From positions 768,295-832,294 of the forward strand of contig ONZQ02000004.1 in NCBI GenBank assembly GCA_900312665.1: 64,000 nt of DNA, given 5' to 3'. Origin of the DNA: Cephalotrichum gorgonifer. Taxonomy: Eukaryota > Ascomycota > Sordariomycetes > Microascales > Microascaceae. Positions 44,401 to 58,611 of this stretch are shown here, piece after piece. The notes under the pieces were generated by a model. The model had not been told where the DNA came from. It searched no databases and saw only the letters and a program-made list of their open reading frames with translations. Made by a program: the position numbers and the translations under genes. Within the stretch, counting starts at the first letter, position 1; every line of letters starts with the position of its first letter.

Positions 44401-45958
44401 CCCCAGGCATGGACTCTAGGGACCACTTTGGCGACTTCGGCAGCACGGCTGACGCCGCTCTCAATCATCTGAGCTTCGTCTAAGCACACCCGCCACCAGT
44501 TCAGCTGCATCAATGGCGACTTGGTCCGATGATACCTCCTCTCATGGCGCCGAGGTCGTTCAGGAGGCTCGAGAACGTAATTCAGTTCCGTCGACAGGAC
44601 AGAATACGTCGTCACGACAACATCCTGGCTTGCGAGTTCATTGATCAGGGCAATCTCTCCTTCATGGCTATCAACCTTGCAACCAGAGTAGTGCGTGACT
44701 CGGAGGTGGGGCGCATGGAGCGCAAACTCGTCTGTCCACTGGGCGCGAAGGGATTCCGGGGTCACAATCAGCGTTGCGCCGGTGTTCGTGATGCCTTGGT
44801 GATTTACTTTCGCCTCCGTAGCCGAGCGACGGTGTAGCAGTATTAGTCCGATCATCTCTAGTGTCTTTCCCAGACCCATCTCTTCCGCTAGAATACCTCC
44901 TGATAGAGAACGATCCGAGATCCAGAAGTTGGTCAAGTCTGTTGCGACTAAGAGGTAGACTTCGCTAAGATAGCATGTCTTTCCATTCAAATCTCGGATT
45001 TCTCTGAATGAGAGGGGCAGTTTGGGTGAAGAGGCTTGGCTATGTTCTTCTATACCATCCATAGAGTTCGATCTTGCGACACCTTCGCGTGCCAGGAGCC
45101 ACTTCAAGGTCCTTTTCTGGAAAGGGTACAGACTTGTGGTCATCCCTGGGACCTCGATCGACTCCGCTTCGGCGTCATCCTTCTCGGGGACAAATGCGGC
45201 GTCGTAAAAGTCCAGTGGCGACCATTCTTCGTTGTCGCTATCGGATAATGCCTGGTTCTCCGGCGGTAGAAACTCCTTGATAACCTCGCGGAGGATCTGC
45301 GCCGAGGGCCGACTCAGATTGGGGTGAAAGAGTGTCCTTGTTGTCCACCACAACTCCAAAGTCAGGTGAATATCCATAAACTGACCCCGACGCTTAGTCT
45401 CCATGTTAATCACGGTGAAGAGCCCAGTTTGTTGGTCAGTCTTTGACTTAGATCCATTTTCACCAGCAGCATTAAGGATAGAAACAGCCTTTGTGTTCAA
45501 GGAGCCACGGGACAGTCGGAGAAGCACATTAAAGCCCCCAGAAGGTGCATCGGACAGTGATCGGATGCTAATGTATTCCTCCGTGCTCTCAGAGTTCCAC
45601 CCGGTGGACAGTCGCAAGTGCTGGCCAATGTCGGCTCTGGAGATCTCCTCCTCGACGCCGGCGGGAGGTGATGGCTGATGCCGGCTGATTTTAAGTTCGC
45701 CCTTGCCGATGCATACTGCATCTGTCGTATCTGTACCGATCCCATGGAGTCTCTGCTTCTTATGAGGTGGTTCGCCATCATGATCGTCCGAGGGTAGGCT
45801 GTGCAGGTATTCGAGGAGCTCGGTGGGGAAGGGGTCTAGAAATTGAATTAGCAGACATGAGCATTTTCAAAGCAACTTATTTGTCCAATACCTGTGGGGT
45901 CAAGGTTGATTTCTGTTGGATTGGGTATTCTCGAGCTGCTCTTCCGTCGTGGAGCCAT
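41413..45958 (-). CDS. IRC20: SNF2-family helicase with RING finger (SHPRH/Irc20 type)
   Basis: This is a putative DNA translocase and ubiquitin ligase of the nucleus, linked in yeast and human to recombination or post-replication repair. Exons 45958-45892, 45835-43449, 43393-42559, 42481-42028 and 41965-41413 give 1431 residues. Helicase motif I is ILAEEMGLGKTLEMIGL (about residue 340). Motif II is VCLDEAQMIES (about 477), the DEAQ form normal for this subfamily, followed by WGITGTPVKN. A long helical insert follows. The C3HC4 RING (CIICQSTFAAGVLTVCGHQF, then CHECMRLW and CPVCKTHL) is near residues 1110-1150. The C-terminal helicase half has SIIFSSFPYFLSIL, NLVNASHVFLCEPLLN and IARIDRIGQQQETTVWLYLV. 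The second intron (55 nt) needs a GCAAGA donor (GC-AG) with a CACTAAC branch. Confidence 0.93.
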
Positions 45959-46589
45959 TACAACGGAAATCGGCGCTAGTAGTGGCTTGGGCCACACGAG
46001 AGCGAAGTGACAGTGTGAAGAAGAACACTGCGTTTGAGACGTGCAAATTTAGCACCCAAACAATGCAAACTGTGGAATTGGAGATGGATAGAAATGGAAT
46101 TAGAAATTTATGTTCCGGTGTCAGCTCACTGGAAGTTTGGTGCAAGGAGCTTTGAGGATAAAGTTTCCAGGCGCGAGTTGCCTGCCTGGACGCGAACTAG
46201 AGCTTAACCCCACTATCGGCGAATCGGGAGATTTGCGCCGGCATGCGTGTTCACGTGATCACCCTTAGTAAAATCTCGAAAGTGTCTCGATGCGGATTGA
46301 AGCATCTCGACCAGAGCCAGAGCTGACGGCTAAGCTTGACACTCGTGCAGCAACCAATTGTCTCCGCGCCAACGGTCTTTCTACCTCGGAGGAAGATTTA
46401 TCGAACAGGCCAGGACCTCAGCACGCTCCTTCCCCCTGTAGGGCTGCCTGTGGCGCGACTACAATTCGGACACTCGAGACCGGCCCGACCTTCCTGGTGG
46501 TCAGTCCCGCCCCGATCCTTGCGCCCCTACGATATACAAGCTAACTCGACTGAATAGAGGGTATAGCAGATTTTTCAAATTCCTCAAAA
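45959..46589. promoter_or_regulatory. Divergent promoter of IRC20 and mS41
   Basis: This is 631 nt between divergent starts. No distinct element that I can name, and no gene. Confidence 0.5.
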
Positions 46590-47270
46590 ATGGCATCGAA
46601 ACGCCTACTCCCGTCCCTCTCGCCTGTCTGGGCCAACGCCCAGCCCCTCCGGGTCGCGCACACGCGCTGCCTGCACACCTCCAGGCTCTCCCAGCCCCGG
46701 CCCGTCCCGCCGCCGATCCCCATCACGCCCGACCCCGAGTCGTTCCTACGCATAATCGGACGGGACCTGGTCCAGTACGCCGACAAGTTTCCGACGTGGG
46801 ACTCGCTATTCACCCTCACGTCAGTGCAGCTCAAGGACCTCGGCGTTGAGCCGGCGCGGTCGCGGCGCTACCTCCTCAACTGGCTCAAGAGGTATCGGGA
46901 GGGCAGGCTCGGGCCCGGCGGCGACTTCAAGCACGTGCAGGACGGGCAGGCGCTGCTGGGGATCTACCACGACCTGAAGACGGATAAGAAGACGGTGGTC
47001 AACGTGCCGGCCGGCGCGACACCCGCGGAGATCCCGGCGGAGGAGAGGGCCAAGGTGAAGGACTACCTGGTCCGGGGCGCGAAGAGGATCTCGGGCCCGT
47101 ACGCGACGCCTACCTCGGACGGCATGTCCAAGGTCACCATCGTCGAGGGCATGTGGGAGGACCGTCTGGGGCAGAAGGTGGACGGTGGAGAGAGGCGACA
47201 GGCCGAGGTTCGTTTCAAGAGGAGGGTTGCCGAACGCAGGGCTGCGCGAGAAGCCGAGTCGGGCAGGTGA
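46590..47270 (+). CDS. FYV4: Mitochondrial small ribosomal subunit protein mS41 (IGR motif, Fyv4)
   Basis: A single exon encodes 226 residues. The N-terminus (MASKRLLPSLSP, LRVAHTRCLHTSRLSQ) is Arg/Ser-rich without acids and fits a mitochondrial presequence. The IGR domain spans about residues 48-105: PDPESFLRIIGRDLVQYADK, FPTWDSLFTLTSVQLKDLG and RSRRYLLNWLKRYREG. In yeast Fyv4 is the mitoribosome subunit mS41. The C-terminal half is a fungal extension (GPYATPTSDGMSKVTIVEGM, then an Arg/Glu helix). Confidence 0.92.
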   Translation: MASKRLLPSLSPVWANAQPLRVAHTRCLHTSRLSQPRPVPPPIPITPDPESFLRIIGRDLVQYADKFPTWDSLFTLTSVQLKDLGVEPARSRRYLLNWLKRYREGRLGPGGDFKHVQDGQALLGIYHDLKTDKKTVVNVPAGATPAEIPAEERAKVKDYLVRGAKRISGPYATPTSDGMSKVTIVEGMWEDRLGQKVDGGERRQAEVRFKRRVAERRAAREAESGR

Positions 47271-50200
47271 TGCGGGCTGGCCATTCGCGACGTCGCCGTC
47301 ACCTCGAGGGCTGCCAACGTCCCCCTGTACGATATACTCATATCCCTTCGCGTTCAGCTCGTTTCAGGTGTTGTATAATACTATTGTTAGATGAAATATG
47401 TTCTTCCTCCTCTTTCCTCGCCCTCGTCCGTAGCACGAAAGCCCGCGACAGGGGATGTTGTGATATTCTTAGATACAGCCGGCTCTTGGCGAGGACGTGA
47501 AAACCGGGGAGGTCGGTCCCTTTCTAATCATAGAATGAGCGGGAACATGCATGTCTTACTGTGAGGAGATACCGCATGCTGTATGTCCCTAAGTGGCAAG
47601 AACATAGTCATTTTCGGGCACGAAACGGCGCCGGCCCCCGTCCCGTCCCTTCCTTCCCGTCCAACGCTAGGAAAGCCTGCGCTTGGTCTTGTGTGACGGG
47701 GGGGGACATTTGATTCAGACGGAGCATATCCCAACGACGCTGTCCGACTGGCCCAAGCCCGCGCGAATCGGACTGCGAACCCCGCACGAGGGAAAAGGGA
47801 TAGGGAATAAATATCATGGGACGATCTAAAATAGCAACTGGGCGGGCTCTCTTCGTCTCAATGACACCGCGCTTCTCCACATAGGGCTGCAGGTTGGACA
47901 ACATCAACAACGCAAAAAGATAAAATGGTATTAATAGAATGGCAAGAAATGGTAACCCTGACGGTGATCGCTCAGCCCTGAGTGTGTAGGTGTAGCGAGC
48001 GGGACGGATACTCGGGGGAACGTTCGGCAGTGCTTACGCTTCCGAAGCTGAGAGGATCCACCTCTTCGGAGCGGCGGGGTCGAGCCGAAAGGACACTTCC
48101 AAAATAGAACACATATGGTGATGGATGGACAAGAAAAACTTACTTACTCCAAAAGAGGTTGGATCGATGTCTAATTTTTGCCCAAGTTGCACTTGCCTGC
48201 CTACCGATACCATACCATCACCTAGTCCACCATCGCTACTACCTCCTCATCCTCCTCCTGGCACCCGCGTGAGTGATACACCTCCGAGCTACCGGTTGGC
48301 CATTATTACACTCCCGTCATACATCATCCCCCCATTCTAGCCTTGCATCATCTAGCCTGGAATCCCGAGCTCTATCCCTGAGCCCCACACAAGCCGACAA
48401 CTACCTCCTCGCTGGTATTTGCCCCTACCTGCCCCCCTTATAACCCCCCAGCACCTTGGCGGCATCCCCAGACCCACTCGCGCTATCTCAGTTCGACATT
48501 GAAAGCCTGAAGCGGTTCGTTCCTGGCAGCTGTATTTTCGTCACGGTACCGGAGTATCCGCATCGTGAGACGGCCAGGTGCGAACTAGGCCCAATAATCC
48601 ACCCCAAACCCAACCCAACCCAACCCAACCCCCCCGGCAATCGTACAACGTAGCTATTGCCACCCCTTGCTTCTCCCGCGCGTACGCGGATCGATTATCG
48701 ATCATCCCATTGGACCTATGGTGACGCTCGTACAGGTGCGAGTAGGTATCCAAGCAGGGTGCCCTCGGCACCGCCGGCCGTGAAGAAGCTATGTACTGAA
48801 CTTTCGTGGGCGTAAGGCGTAGCGGACAGTATAGGTACATGTATAGCCCGGGGGTCATCGGCCTCGACATGACACCCTCGAGCGCGGGCATGCAATCGAA
48901 GGCTGAGAAAAGCCTCCGCTGCCGACTAGCAAGGTAGGTCACCGGCGATAGGGCGGCGAGACTATTGTGTGTGGGTGTCGGTGGGCCCTCGCGGTGGACT
49001 TACACGCGGGCGGGCGCCTGTGGCCAGTGGGGCGGGCCCATACAACACACAAATCCAAGGTCGAATCGCAACGGCCTTTCAAAGAATTCTTCCAGCAGGC
49101 GCTATCTCTAGAAGTTCATAGAAAGTTCTCGTATTGAAATAACAGCTCGAAGCGGGAGGCTAATGAGCAGAGGGGGGTGGGGTTGGCGGTCAAGATGGAG
49201 ATCTCATGCCGTCCTGTACTGCATTCCCCATTTACACGCTGTGGTGCTTGTGTGGGGGTGCACCGAATTCTCATGTGCGACGAAAAAGATACATTGGGCG
49301 ACACTGGAAAACATGTCGGTATCCCGTATTACTCGTTTATAGACACGGGCTTGGAAGACCGAAACGCTTGCTCTGTTGTGCTGACAGAAGGGTTGATTAG
49401 TGCCACCCAAGGGAGAGCGACGATCATGGAGGAAGAGCATGCCGACCACAGCACGAAACAGCTTCCTAACAAGGAAAAATCATTGCAAAAAGTAATACAC
49501 CGTAATACTGTTATCTCGGAGTAAGAAGGGAGCCCGGATCACTGTTGGCAAGGCAGATCCGTCATAAGGCGGAAGGAAACACAAATGCATTGGTAGTGAG
49601 AAATCTTTTCGGTAACCACATCGAGTCAATACTGCACCCGTCGCCTGCGATGTGAGGTATGAAAGAGTGCTCGTGCTCATGCTTGTTCTTGGAGAGGAAG
49701 GTGCGTGTGTGTGTGTGTGTTGTCCTGGGCTGACTCAACCTTGGAGCCCACTCGTCCAACTTCAAGCGTACACTGCATACACCGCTGGAAGGCTCCTGTA
49801 CACTCCTCTACACCCACCCGTGGCAGCCTCATCGCACTCAGCCCGGCCGCCTCATCGCGACAGCCCGGGGTTTTTGGTTCAGATATCGGGTGGCTTGCTT
49901 TTAAGCTCACCTTCCCGCAGTCCGATCCGCCGCGCTGGGACGAGAAAACACTTTATGGGCCGGCATATGGGGAAGAAGGGCCGAGATGGGGCCGTTGAAG
50001 AACTCGAAATCGAAAACCAGAGTTATGTGATGCAACTTTGGCCCTGTATTACGGAGTATGTGTAAGCCCTTAGTAAGTGCGGCAAACCATCCCCGCCCAG
50101 GCCCGGATGGCTGACAGAAAAGTCCCCTACTGGCTCCCCGTCCGATCTCGACACCCCCGATCGCGCCAGACAAGCGCCCAGGATCACTTTTGGAGTACTC

Positions 50201-52057
50201 TCTCCGGTGTACTTGGCTCTTTAAAGAAGGTTTCCCCGGTAAGCTTTTCTGTAGGGCTGATTATTTCGTCATGATGCCGGTTGACATCCACAATTGAGCG
50301 TGGAGCTGAATTGAGGCATTCGGAGCAAGCAACAAAAGATGCAGGTGTCAATTAGTCACGCTCGGCGACGACGACAAATCCCCCCCAGAACCCCCCCCTC
50401 CCTAAAAAAAAAAAAAAGCTTCTCTCGTATTTACTCGTATACCGCTTCACATGCCTACGAGTACGCGTACGAGTTCCAGATTATTAAACAGCAGAAAATG
50501 AACCTCGGCAAGTCCGACTCGGACTCGGCTTCATTAGAAATCAAACTCGGCTTGGCCATGGGGATGAGGCCGATACTACTCCGTCCCCCCATCCATGCCC
50601 ACGCCCGGCGCAATCTGAGCACCGCTGGCCCAGCGCCCAGGCAGACTCCCTTTCTTTGCGCCCTTTGCTTGACCTGCCGTGTCTCGGACTCACACCCGAT
50701 TGCCCCAAGAACGAGACCCACCACCCCTTGCCTACTGCCCCACCGTCCACCTCCCCCCCTGCCCTGACGTGGGTGAGGAAGGAAAGTAGAAAAACCCTAG
50801 CCCCCGGTTGATGCACCCTCAGATCCAGCCCCGGTGGGGTACGGCGAGCGACCGTGGTGGCGCGTGGAGAACGATGCCTAGGGAAGGGGGTGTACATACC
50901 AGAACATGGGCACAGATCGGACAGAGTACGGGAGTACTTTATTACTCCTAATAGCAACACCCCACCCTCGCTCTCCCACCTGCAGGGGACGTACCAAGTA
51001 TACAGGTACATTCTTGTTTCGCTTGCCATCCATCCTTGTCAACTCCGTCTCATCTTGGCAAGCCTCTATTTTCCGACGTCTAAATCGAAGATGATGCGCG
51101 CGAAGGTATTATTGTGAGCTACCTGTGCGAGTCAGGCCTGCCTGGCAAACTCCGCCCTTGTTCTCCATCTTTCCATCGCAATCTGTCGCGGACTTTGGCC
51201 AAGTCCCGGCCGCCACAGATTCCGCGTTGTGTCTATTCCCAAGTGGGCAACTTTACGAGGAGTGCATATCAGAGAGGGGGAACAAGGCAACTTTTTTAGG
51301 CTCTTCAAAGCTAGGCTCACTGGGAATTTCTTACTCTGTGTTATCTCGGACACATGATCTTCACGCCGGCTCTGTATTTCGGCAAATCCAAAATTGACCA
51401 GTCCTCAGCAGTTTCCAACGACGGGGGGGCAGTCTTCCGCTCGATCCTGTTCTCTTGTTGTCATAAATATTTGACGTGCTCGTAGCAAGCATCTTAGTCG
51501 TGCCACATAGACATTGACAAGTAGATACAGTAGTGTGTGGCTTGTAGCCTGCATGGAACACACTTGGGAAATGCAGTAGCCTGTGGCTTGTATCCTAATA
51601 GGAGGCGGTGCAGCACTGCATGAGTCAAGGCCAAACGTATCGAATTTCTCGAAACAAGCCACAGAACCACCTCCGAATGGCTGGTGTGGAGGCGTGTGCC
51701 GATTTGGAGCCGAATTAGGCTAGTTCGACCAGGACAGAGCCCAAGGGATCCTGGTAGGCACTCTGCAAAAGGTCCTTTGAGCAAATCGAGAATAGCCTTC
51801 TTCGGCGATGTGGCGTTCATCCTTGTTGAGTTCCGGTCGGCCCTGTGTGCCCTTGAGCATCCAGGAAGCCGAATACAAGGTCTCCTGTTCGCTCAATTCC
51901 CCACCTTGTACGCCACGCCAGTTCTATTCGGAACGGTTTCACAGACCCACATTGAATCCTCCCGCTCCAGTAGCACGGTGCGAACCAATTAAGTTTGAAG
52001 CTAACCCGATCACCGGGACGGGTCTTGTCCCACCGCTTTCCAAAAATGCCCCCCCCT

Positions 52058-52351
52058 NNNNNNNNNNNNNNNNNNNNNNNNNNNNNNNNNNNNNNNNNNN
52101 NNNNNNNNNNNNNNNNNNNNNNNNNNNNNNNNNNNNNNNNNNNNNNNNNNNNNNNNNNNNNNNNNNNNNNNNNNNNNNNNNNNNNNNNNNNNNNNNNNNN
52201 NNNNNNNNNNNNNNNNNNNNNNNNNNNNNNNNNNNNNNNNNNNNNNNNNNNNNNNNNNNNNNNNNNNNNNNNNNNNNNNNNNNNNNNNNNNNNNNNNNNN
52301 NNNNNNNNNNNNNNNNNNNNNNNNNNNNNNNNNNNNNNNNNNNNNNNNNNN
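52058..52351. other. Assembly gap (294 N)
   Basis: Unknown bases lie directly after a C-rich run. Anything encoded here, including a repeat element, cannot be seen. Confidence 1.
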
Positions 52352-55300
52352 TTTTGGCCCTTATGTCTCTGACACTTGGCCCGAAGTGTGGACCCGAGCA
52401 AGCTTCAAGTCCCAATACGACCAATACGAGGCCAAGCGAGCTTGAAGCCAAAGCTCCTCCCACCCATCTGTTATTGGACAGGGTGGGAGAGAGATGAAGA
52501 AGATATTTCCGTCGATCGTTTTGGCGATCTTTTTTTTCGACAATCCTCGACGGCGATCCCCCCTTCGACGCACTCCACTCCGCCCCGAACTCTTCAGCTC
52601 AGGCACGTCTTGAGCCCAACTTGCTGGCTCGGTGTCATGACGTCGATGGCTGCCTAGGCGGCTGCAACGCGAAAGGGCTGCCTACAAAGCCCTTTCGTGG
52701 CCCACTGGCTGATAAGTTTTTGCTGCAGGGCGTCGGGGTGGGGGGGGATGGGAAAAGGGGGGGGGGAGGGTGTAGGGCTCTTGGACGGAAATCTCGGCCA
52801 CATAGAGACCGAACCATTCCCAAACGGACCACAAGGTTCCTAAAACCACCTCCATGTAGCTAGCTACATACAAGAACGGAGAACAGTTCTCCGTACCCCC
52901 GACCCCCGACTTCCGGATTTTCGCCTATCGTGACAGGTCCGAGGAGGGTGTCCCTCGCTCGCCTTCATGACAGGGTTGTATGTAGTATTTCTGTGGGCCC
53001 CGGTATGGGATTATCTTTACCACTCCCTTCTTGTACACTCCCGTCCCTTATCACCTCATCACCCCCAGTTGCAATTCACCAGGACCATCGAGGGATGGGG
53101 GATGGGATGGTCCACGGCATCCTGGTCGCGGGGACGTCCGCCGTCCGCCTCCCCCTCCCAAACCTTCACGCGGGCCCCTTATTTACACATTTCCAAGGAA
53201 GCAGGGACCACACGAAACACCATGGCGCGGAGTTATACGAGAAATTGAACACTCGAACCAAGGGTTTTGGCGAAGGAGGGGGGGAGGGAGCGTGAATGGT
53301 GATGTACTACCGAGTCGCAGCAAAATTCGCGCAGTCCAATTAGCGTTTTGTCACGGACGAAAAAGCAAGGGTTATAGGGTGGGTGGGTACTTGTGTGGGT
53401 GGGTGTCGCATGGGAAAAGGGCCAGGTCTCATTTCCCGACTCTATTTTTATCGCAAGCCACTCTTGGCGGACCGGGGGGATCCACCAACGGCGTGCTTAA
53501 ATCGGCCCAAATGCGGTTTAGCCTTCGGTTTTAAGACCAGGGTAGCCATGATCTACACCTGTCGCCCCATGTTCCGTTGGCGACCGTGCGGCTGTTCTCT
53601 CTTCTTTCCTGCCCCCCCTTTCCAATCCGTGTGTTCGGATTTTCGCATTTCGCATATTTGTTTTGGCTTCGGCACGTTCGAGGTGGTATTAGCATCTGCA
53701 CGTCGTTGGAAGGCCGGAATATGCGCTTGATATTACTGGCCCGCCCCAGACATGCGGGACAGGTCTCTGATATGTCGGGCCAGCTTGGTAACTCTTGCCG
53801 ACTCCACTTTGGCTTGGACGATTCGGGATTGCAGTGCGAGCCCGTCACAGCCGGCTGTCGAGGCCCACCAAGACAAGGGGGATTTCATCATGTCCACTGC
53901 AGACGGCCCCGTTGTTGGGAGGAGCACAGGATGGACCTACACTACATGTACGGAGTACTCCATTCAGACCCCCAGATAATATTTACTTGGTCTCCTTCCA
54001 TTCTGAACACCGACCCACACTTGTCGCTAGAAATGTATGGGCGGACGGCGCCGACGGCATTATATCCCACCGACTCCCACGTGTCGAGGGAGTCGAAGTG
54101 TGGGACGTGTTTCTAAACATACTCTCTCCGCGTCAAGCACTTAATATATGTGCGGTAGATAAGCGACATTTGCCGACACTGAATCCTTCACAGCCTCAAA
54201 ACTTTCCAGCTTTGCCTTGTTTTAATTTATTCGACCCGAACCGGGAGTTGGAGAGTGTGGTGCCTATTTTCGATCGCGCACCCGGAGTTCTATTTTGCAG
54301 ATAATAGTTCAAGTCGCATTCGGATATGGGGGAGGGGGAAAGCTTGGACTCATGGACAGGGCGGCCCGGGGTGCGGGTCGTGTTTGAGGAACTCAATGCT
54401 AGGTTATTTGGCCTTGGATGCGGCCGTCTTAGAGGAGTTAAGTTCGGGGTATGGATATAGAAAATGGCGTGCGTGCAGCGCAGGGGTCGGAACCGACAGC
54501 CACGTGAAGTCCCTCACATCCCACCAATCCATATATGTACGAGTGGTTCCACAGCGCGACATTTTGCTCAACGCGGAAAGGGGTCGCGGGACAAGAGATG
54601 TTCGACGTTGGACTCCGCCCGGGAGTGGAAGTGCGGTATTACAAAAGTCAGAACCAGTAGTACCAAATATGTCGCTCTGGAAGTGGATCTTCCACTTCGA
54701 GAACGATCAACGCTCAGGTCCACCCAACTAATAAACTACTGGGCGGATCCAGATTGGGTACCATGCCGCGAGTTTTTTCTCTGATGTCACTGTTGTGCAT
54801 CCTTGCAGGGGTGGCTAATTTAAGCACCTCGATTCTTGGCAGGCAGTAGTTAGTAGCATTTTGGGAACAACTAACTTACTTTGTGCTACTGAAATAGAAT
54901 CACTGTGTCTCTGATCCCCCATCCTGCGATTTTCGGATTAGGCAGGGCTGGATGGACTCTGGAGTGAAGCAATGGCAGACTATAATCACTCCGTGGCACG
55001 TTGCTGCCCCCCTGCGTTTCTCGTCCGAAATAAGGAACCCCGCTGAACGTTCGGAATCATCCGCTAATAAGCACACAGTCGTTGACAAGTATTAATAATG
55101 TGATACAGAATAGGCGTGGCACCGCCACATTTGGAAGGGCAGCGGAAGCATCGCGGTAGCCAGCCGGAGCTCTGCTCTGATTATCGTAGCCTGGTGATTG
55201 ATGTAAATATAGAAGAGGGAGCCAGCTGAGAATCTATAGATAGCCATCCTTCTATGTCGAGAGAAGAAGACGCGGAGGGATTACTCACTCACCCCGGAGG

Positions 55301-58300
55301 AAGTGAACTAATGAGTATTATGGGCCAAACTCCGACCTCATTGAAACATCCCAGTGGGTACAATATCGTCAAGGATAGGCCGAAGACCGGGGTGTGCCTT
55401 TTTTTGTTTCGTGGAGGTGGCGGTCTACAAGTTGGGCCAGGACCCACAAAAACGCCGGTCCGAGTTTCTGAAACTAAATCATCGAAGTGCGTCCGCACTT
55501 GCGAGAATAGCATCTTTGCTTTTACAGGTCCGATCAAGAGCAGAACGTCTATACTTAGGACCGTAAGTGCTATGTAGTAGATACACCCTACTCTTACCGT
55601 CGATCTTCCGCGCTTGGCATATCATTGGAGTACGTGCGACAAGAATATATTTTGGGAAAGCGCGAGTTGAGGAGCGATTGCGGGACGGAAAACGGAAGGC
55701 ACCACCGGCGTAACTCGATACCTAGCCGAGGCAGTAATCTTTAGTAATGCCTCCTCGTAGGCAACTGGAGGATCATGATGAATGGGCGGACATGGATAAA
55801 AACCGATTCGTCCTGGATTCAAGTCCGTCGCCTCTCATACTCGTAAACTCGCTTCCAAGGCGTCAGTGATTACGTATGACGGACGCCAAGGACGAGAGTG
55901 CCGTGTCTCACGAGTGCCGTGTCTAGCATCCGGGGACTGCCCCCCCACTAGCACTGGGAGCCTTGATCCTTGAGCAATGTTAGAAAAACGCTCGGGGAAA
56001 TTCCGCCTCGCTTCGGAGCGGCCACTTCGGTGTCGGATACCATGTAGTTGTGGAGTCTACGGAACCCACGGCCGTGACCGTGACCGTGCCCGTGTACCCC
56101 CCTGCCTGCTCCACTGACCCGCATGGACCCCCGCTCAGGGACATATGATGGGATTAACATGGGCTTCTTCATCCTTCTTAACCTGCCCCCGGTACGGGTA
56201 CGTACATATATCCAGGAAAAACGAATAAACCAAATACTGCGTTGCGTTGCGTTGCGCTTGGATGAAACTCTGGATTTCCATTTTTTTTGAGGGGGTGGGG
56301 TGGGGTTGGACCCCAGTCTGAATCATAATGAACCATCGCCTTTTTTGAGAAATGGTACCGTAGCTTATTTAGTACTCGCACTAACTAAGGATAAAGGCTA
56401 ATTTTCTCAGGGTTCAAAGACTTGGCTCGGAGGTCAAGTAATTAGTTCTTACACTGTTAAGAGGGGGGGATCCACATGAAGTGGAGAACTGGACCTTCCA
56501 TTGTCGATTGTCGATGATCTTTAAGTAAAAAGTATTCTTGTTCTTGCAGGCGAACTCCACATAGTTACAAGTCTACCGCCACACTCTATGAGTACTTCCA
56601 TCAGCCAGCCGAGCGTTACCTCACAACTCCTCCGGCCCTCTCCGACACCCCGACTTCTTGACTTGTATGTAGGAGTAGACCAAGTAGGATCATATTATCA
56701 TAATTATCTTACGGCTCATTTCACGGGGCCCGGCCGCTGTGTCAATGTCACGTATTAGTCCCCCCTTCCCGTCTCGGTCTGCCAGACTGTTTGCCAGAAT
56801 AATACCTGTACATATGGAAAGAAGAAAGCCTTCTGGCATCTGGGAAATGAGAAAACCACAATTGGTCCTGTTTGCTCAAGGGTAGGGGTTGCCGATCGCT
56901 CGCTGGGGAGACTGGCATGTAATTTTAAACTGACCTCATAGTGGGTATTTTTAACAACACAGGCCGCCACGTTCGGCCTTGAGCTTACCCGTTTCCGTAT
57001 AGGTCGTATCGTATTATGTTCTCCAAACTGTTAATACTACTCGTCGTTCGAATAAGACCAGAACGACACACAGTACGTACCACCTGTCTTCGAAACCAAA
57101 ACTGCCCTGGGGGTACCGTACATACCCGTTGACACACCCTGAGTTACTTGTTAACCCTTCAATGGCTCCTTCCCTCCCTATCATCATCACCTTATCCCAT
57201 GTAACCCACCGACGAGTATGTAGACTCCAGAGTCCGCCTGCCTCGACCGCCTATGCTGTGTACGCCATTCTAACTAGTGCGGTACTTTGGGAGGAGAGTG
57301 TATTATTCGCGACTTCCCAATGTTCGCGACTTCCAATGTTCGCTTATACCACGAGGTCTGGGGTGCTGTGCCCCGCGATGCACCGCTTGCCCCCATCCCC
57401 CTTCTCCGCCAATACCACCCTCCTCGTTGATGTCTTATAAACTCCTAAAGTAGAAACTTCACGTCTCTTTGCAAACTACGCTACCCCACGAGGTGAACTG
57501 TCTCTAATCCTAGACACCGAGCCTCCCCCTCCATCTCCACCCCCCCTGTGGGGCAAGCTCGCCCTGGTCACCATAACGCCGTGGGCATAACGACTGTATG
57601 GAGTACCGCCGGGTAGGATTTCAGCCCCTCGACCGTCACCCTCTCCTGACCCTGTCACCTCGCCTAGCTGTACTCGATTCACCCCCCACCACCCCCCCTT
57701 CTCCTCCCCCCCCTTGCCTTTCCTCCCACGCTACCCCCCCCTTTTCCACCACCACAAGTACTCAGTGACTTCTGTACCCCTGTAACTGCCCTTTCCCAAC
57801 GCGGGAGCAACATCGTACCCCGTACTCTATCAATTGACAACAGCGAACACTTGCCGATATGACTCTGTATTCGGCCGAACGAGATGAGATTATCATCACC
57901 TTCTATTCACGCCCTGCCACCCACTTCTTTCCCCCCTCCTTCGTCCATATCCTCGTTAACCATGAGCTTCAGACCCACTTTCCCAGACGCCCCTGCCGCG
58001 ATGGGCTTGGGCTGAGCCCCGACCCCCCCCCCTTCGACACTCTCTCCTCTCTCTCTCTGCAAGTGCCTTAGTGTCAAGTTTGGGCGCCATGTGGAAACCC
58101 GCATCACCCGGGCAGGGGCCCCGGCGATGCAAGGTTCTGCCCATCGGCCTCAAATCTGCCCTACGGATAGACAAGGCCATTGCCAAGTACCTACCCCGTC
58201 GGGGTTCACCGCGAATAAATCCTACTTAGACCTGCTGCCTGGATGCTATTTTCTTCCCGCCTTACCCACCCCTCGAGCTCAATCGAACTTCAGCGTGGGT

Positions 58301-58375
58301 TATATATATATCTTTGATTCTATTTGGGTATTCTCCTTCTTTGGGCATCTTACACGACGTCTGCGACGCTCCTTG

Positions 58376-58382
58376 TATAAAG
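58376..58382 (+). promoter_or_regulatory. TATA-like element of the bZIP-like gene
   Basis: TATAAAG lies 283 nt before the main start codon and is followed by an A/C-rich leader (CATCTACACACACAACACA) typical of fungal 5' untranslated regions. This predicts transcription start near 58400-58420. Confidence 0.5.
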
Positions 58383-58611
58383 CGACCACGAGCCCGCTCC
58401 AACCCAGACATCTACACACACAACACATAGACATCGTCACCAATCACTTACACATCACCACACTACCAAAGCCAACAGGTCTCCCTCTCATACTTTTTCA
58501 CTCGCACTGTACTCTTTCTCGTCAGTCACGATCTTGGATATATTCTCGCGTCTTACAGCATCTTGCCACTCCCGCGTTCCTTGAGATCAAGTGAAACCTT
58601 CATCCCAGGAT

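Noticed and set aside
44462..44485. DEAQ instead of DEAH/DEXH in the helicase as an inactivating change
   Set aside because: DEAQ is normal in SHPRH-type SNF2 proteins.
49177..49524. 115-codon frame MGLAVKMEISCRPV... in the gene-poor tract
   Set aside because: No recognisable domain, and neither codon bias nor splice context supports it.
58091..58594. 167-codon frame just upstream of the bZIP-like gene
   Set aside because: It spans the TATA-like element and leader; composition is that of untranslated sequence.
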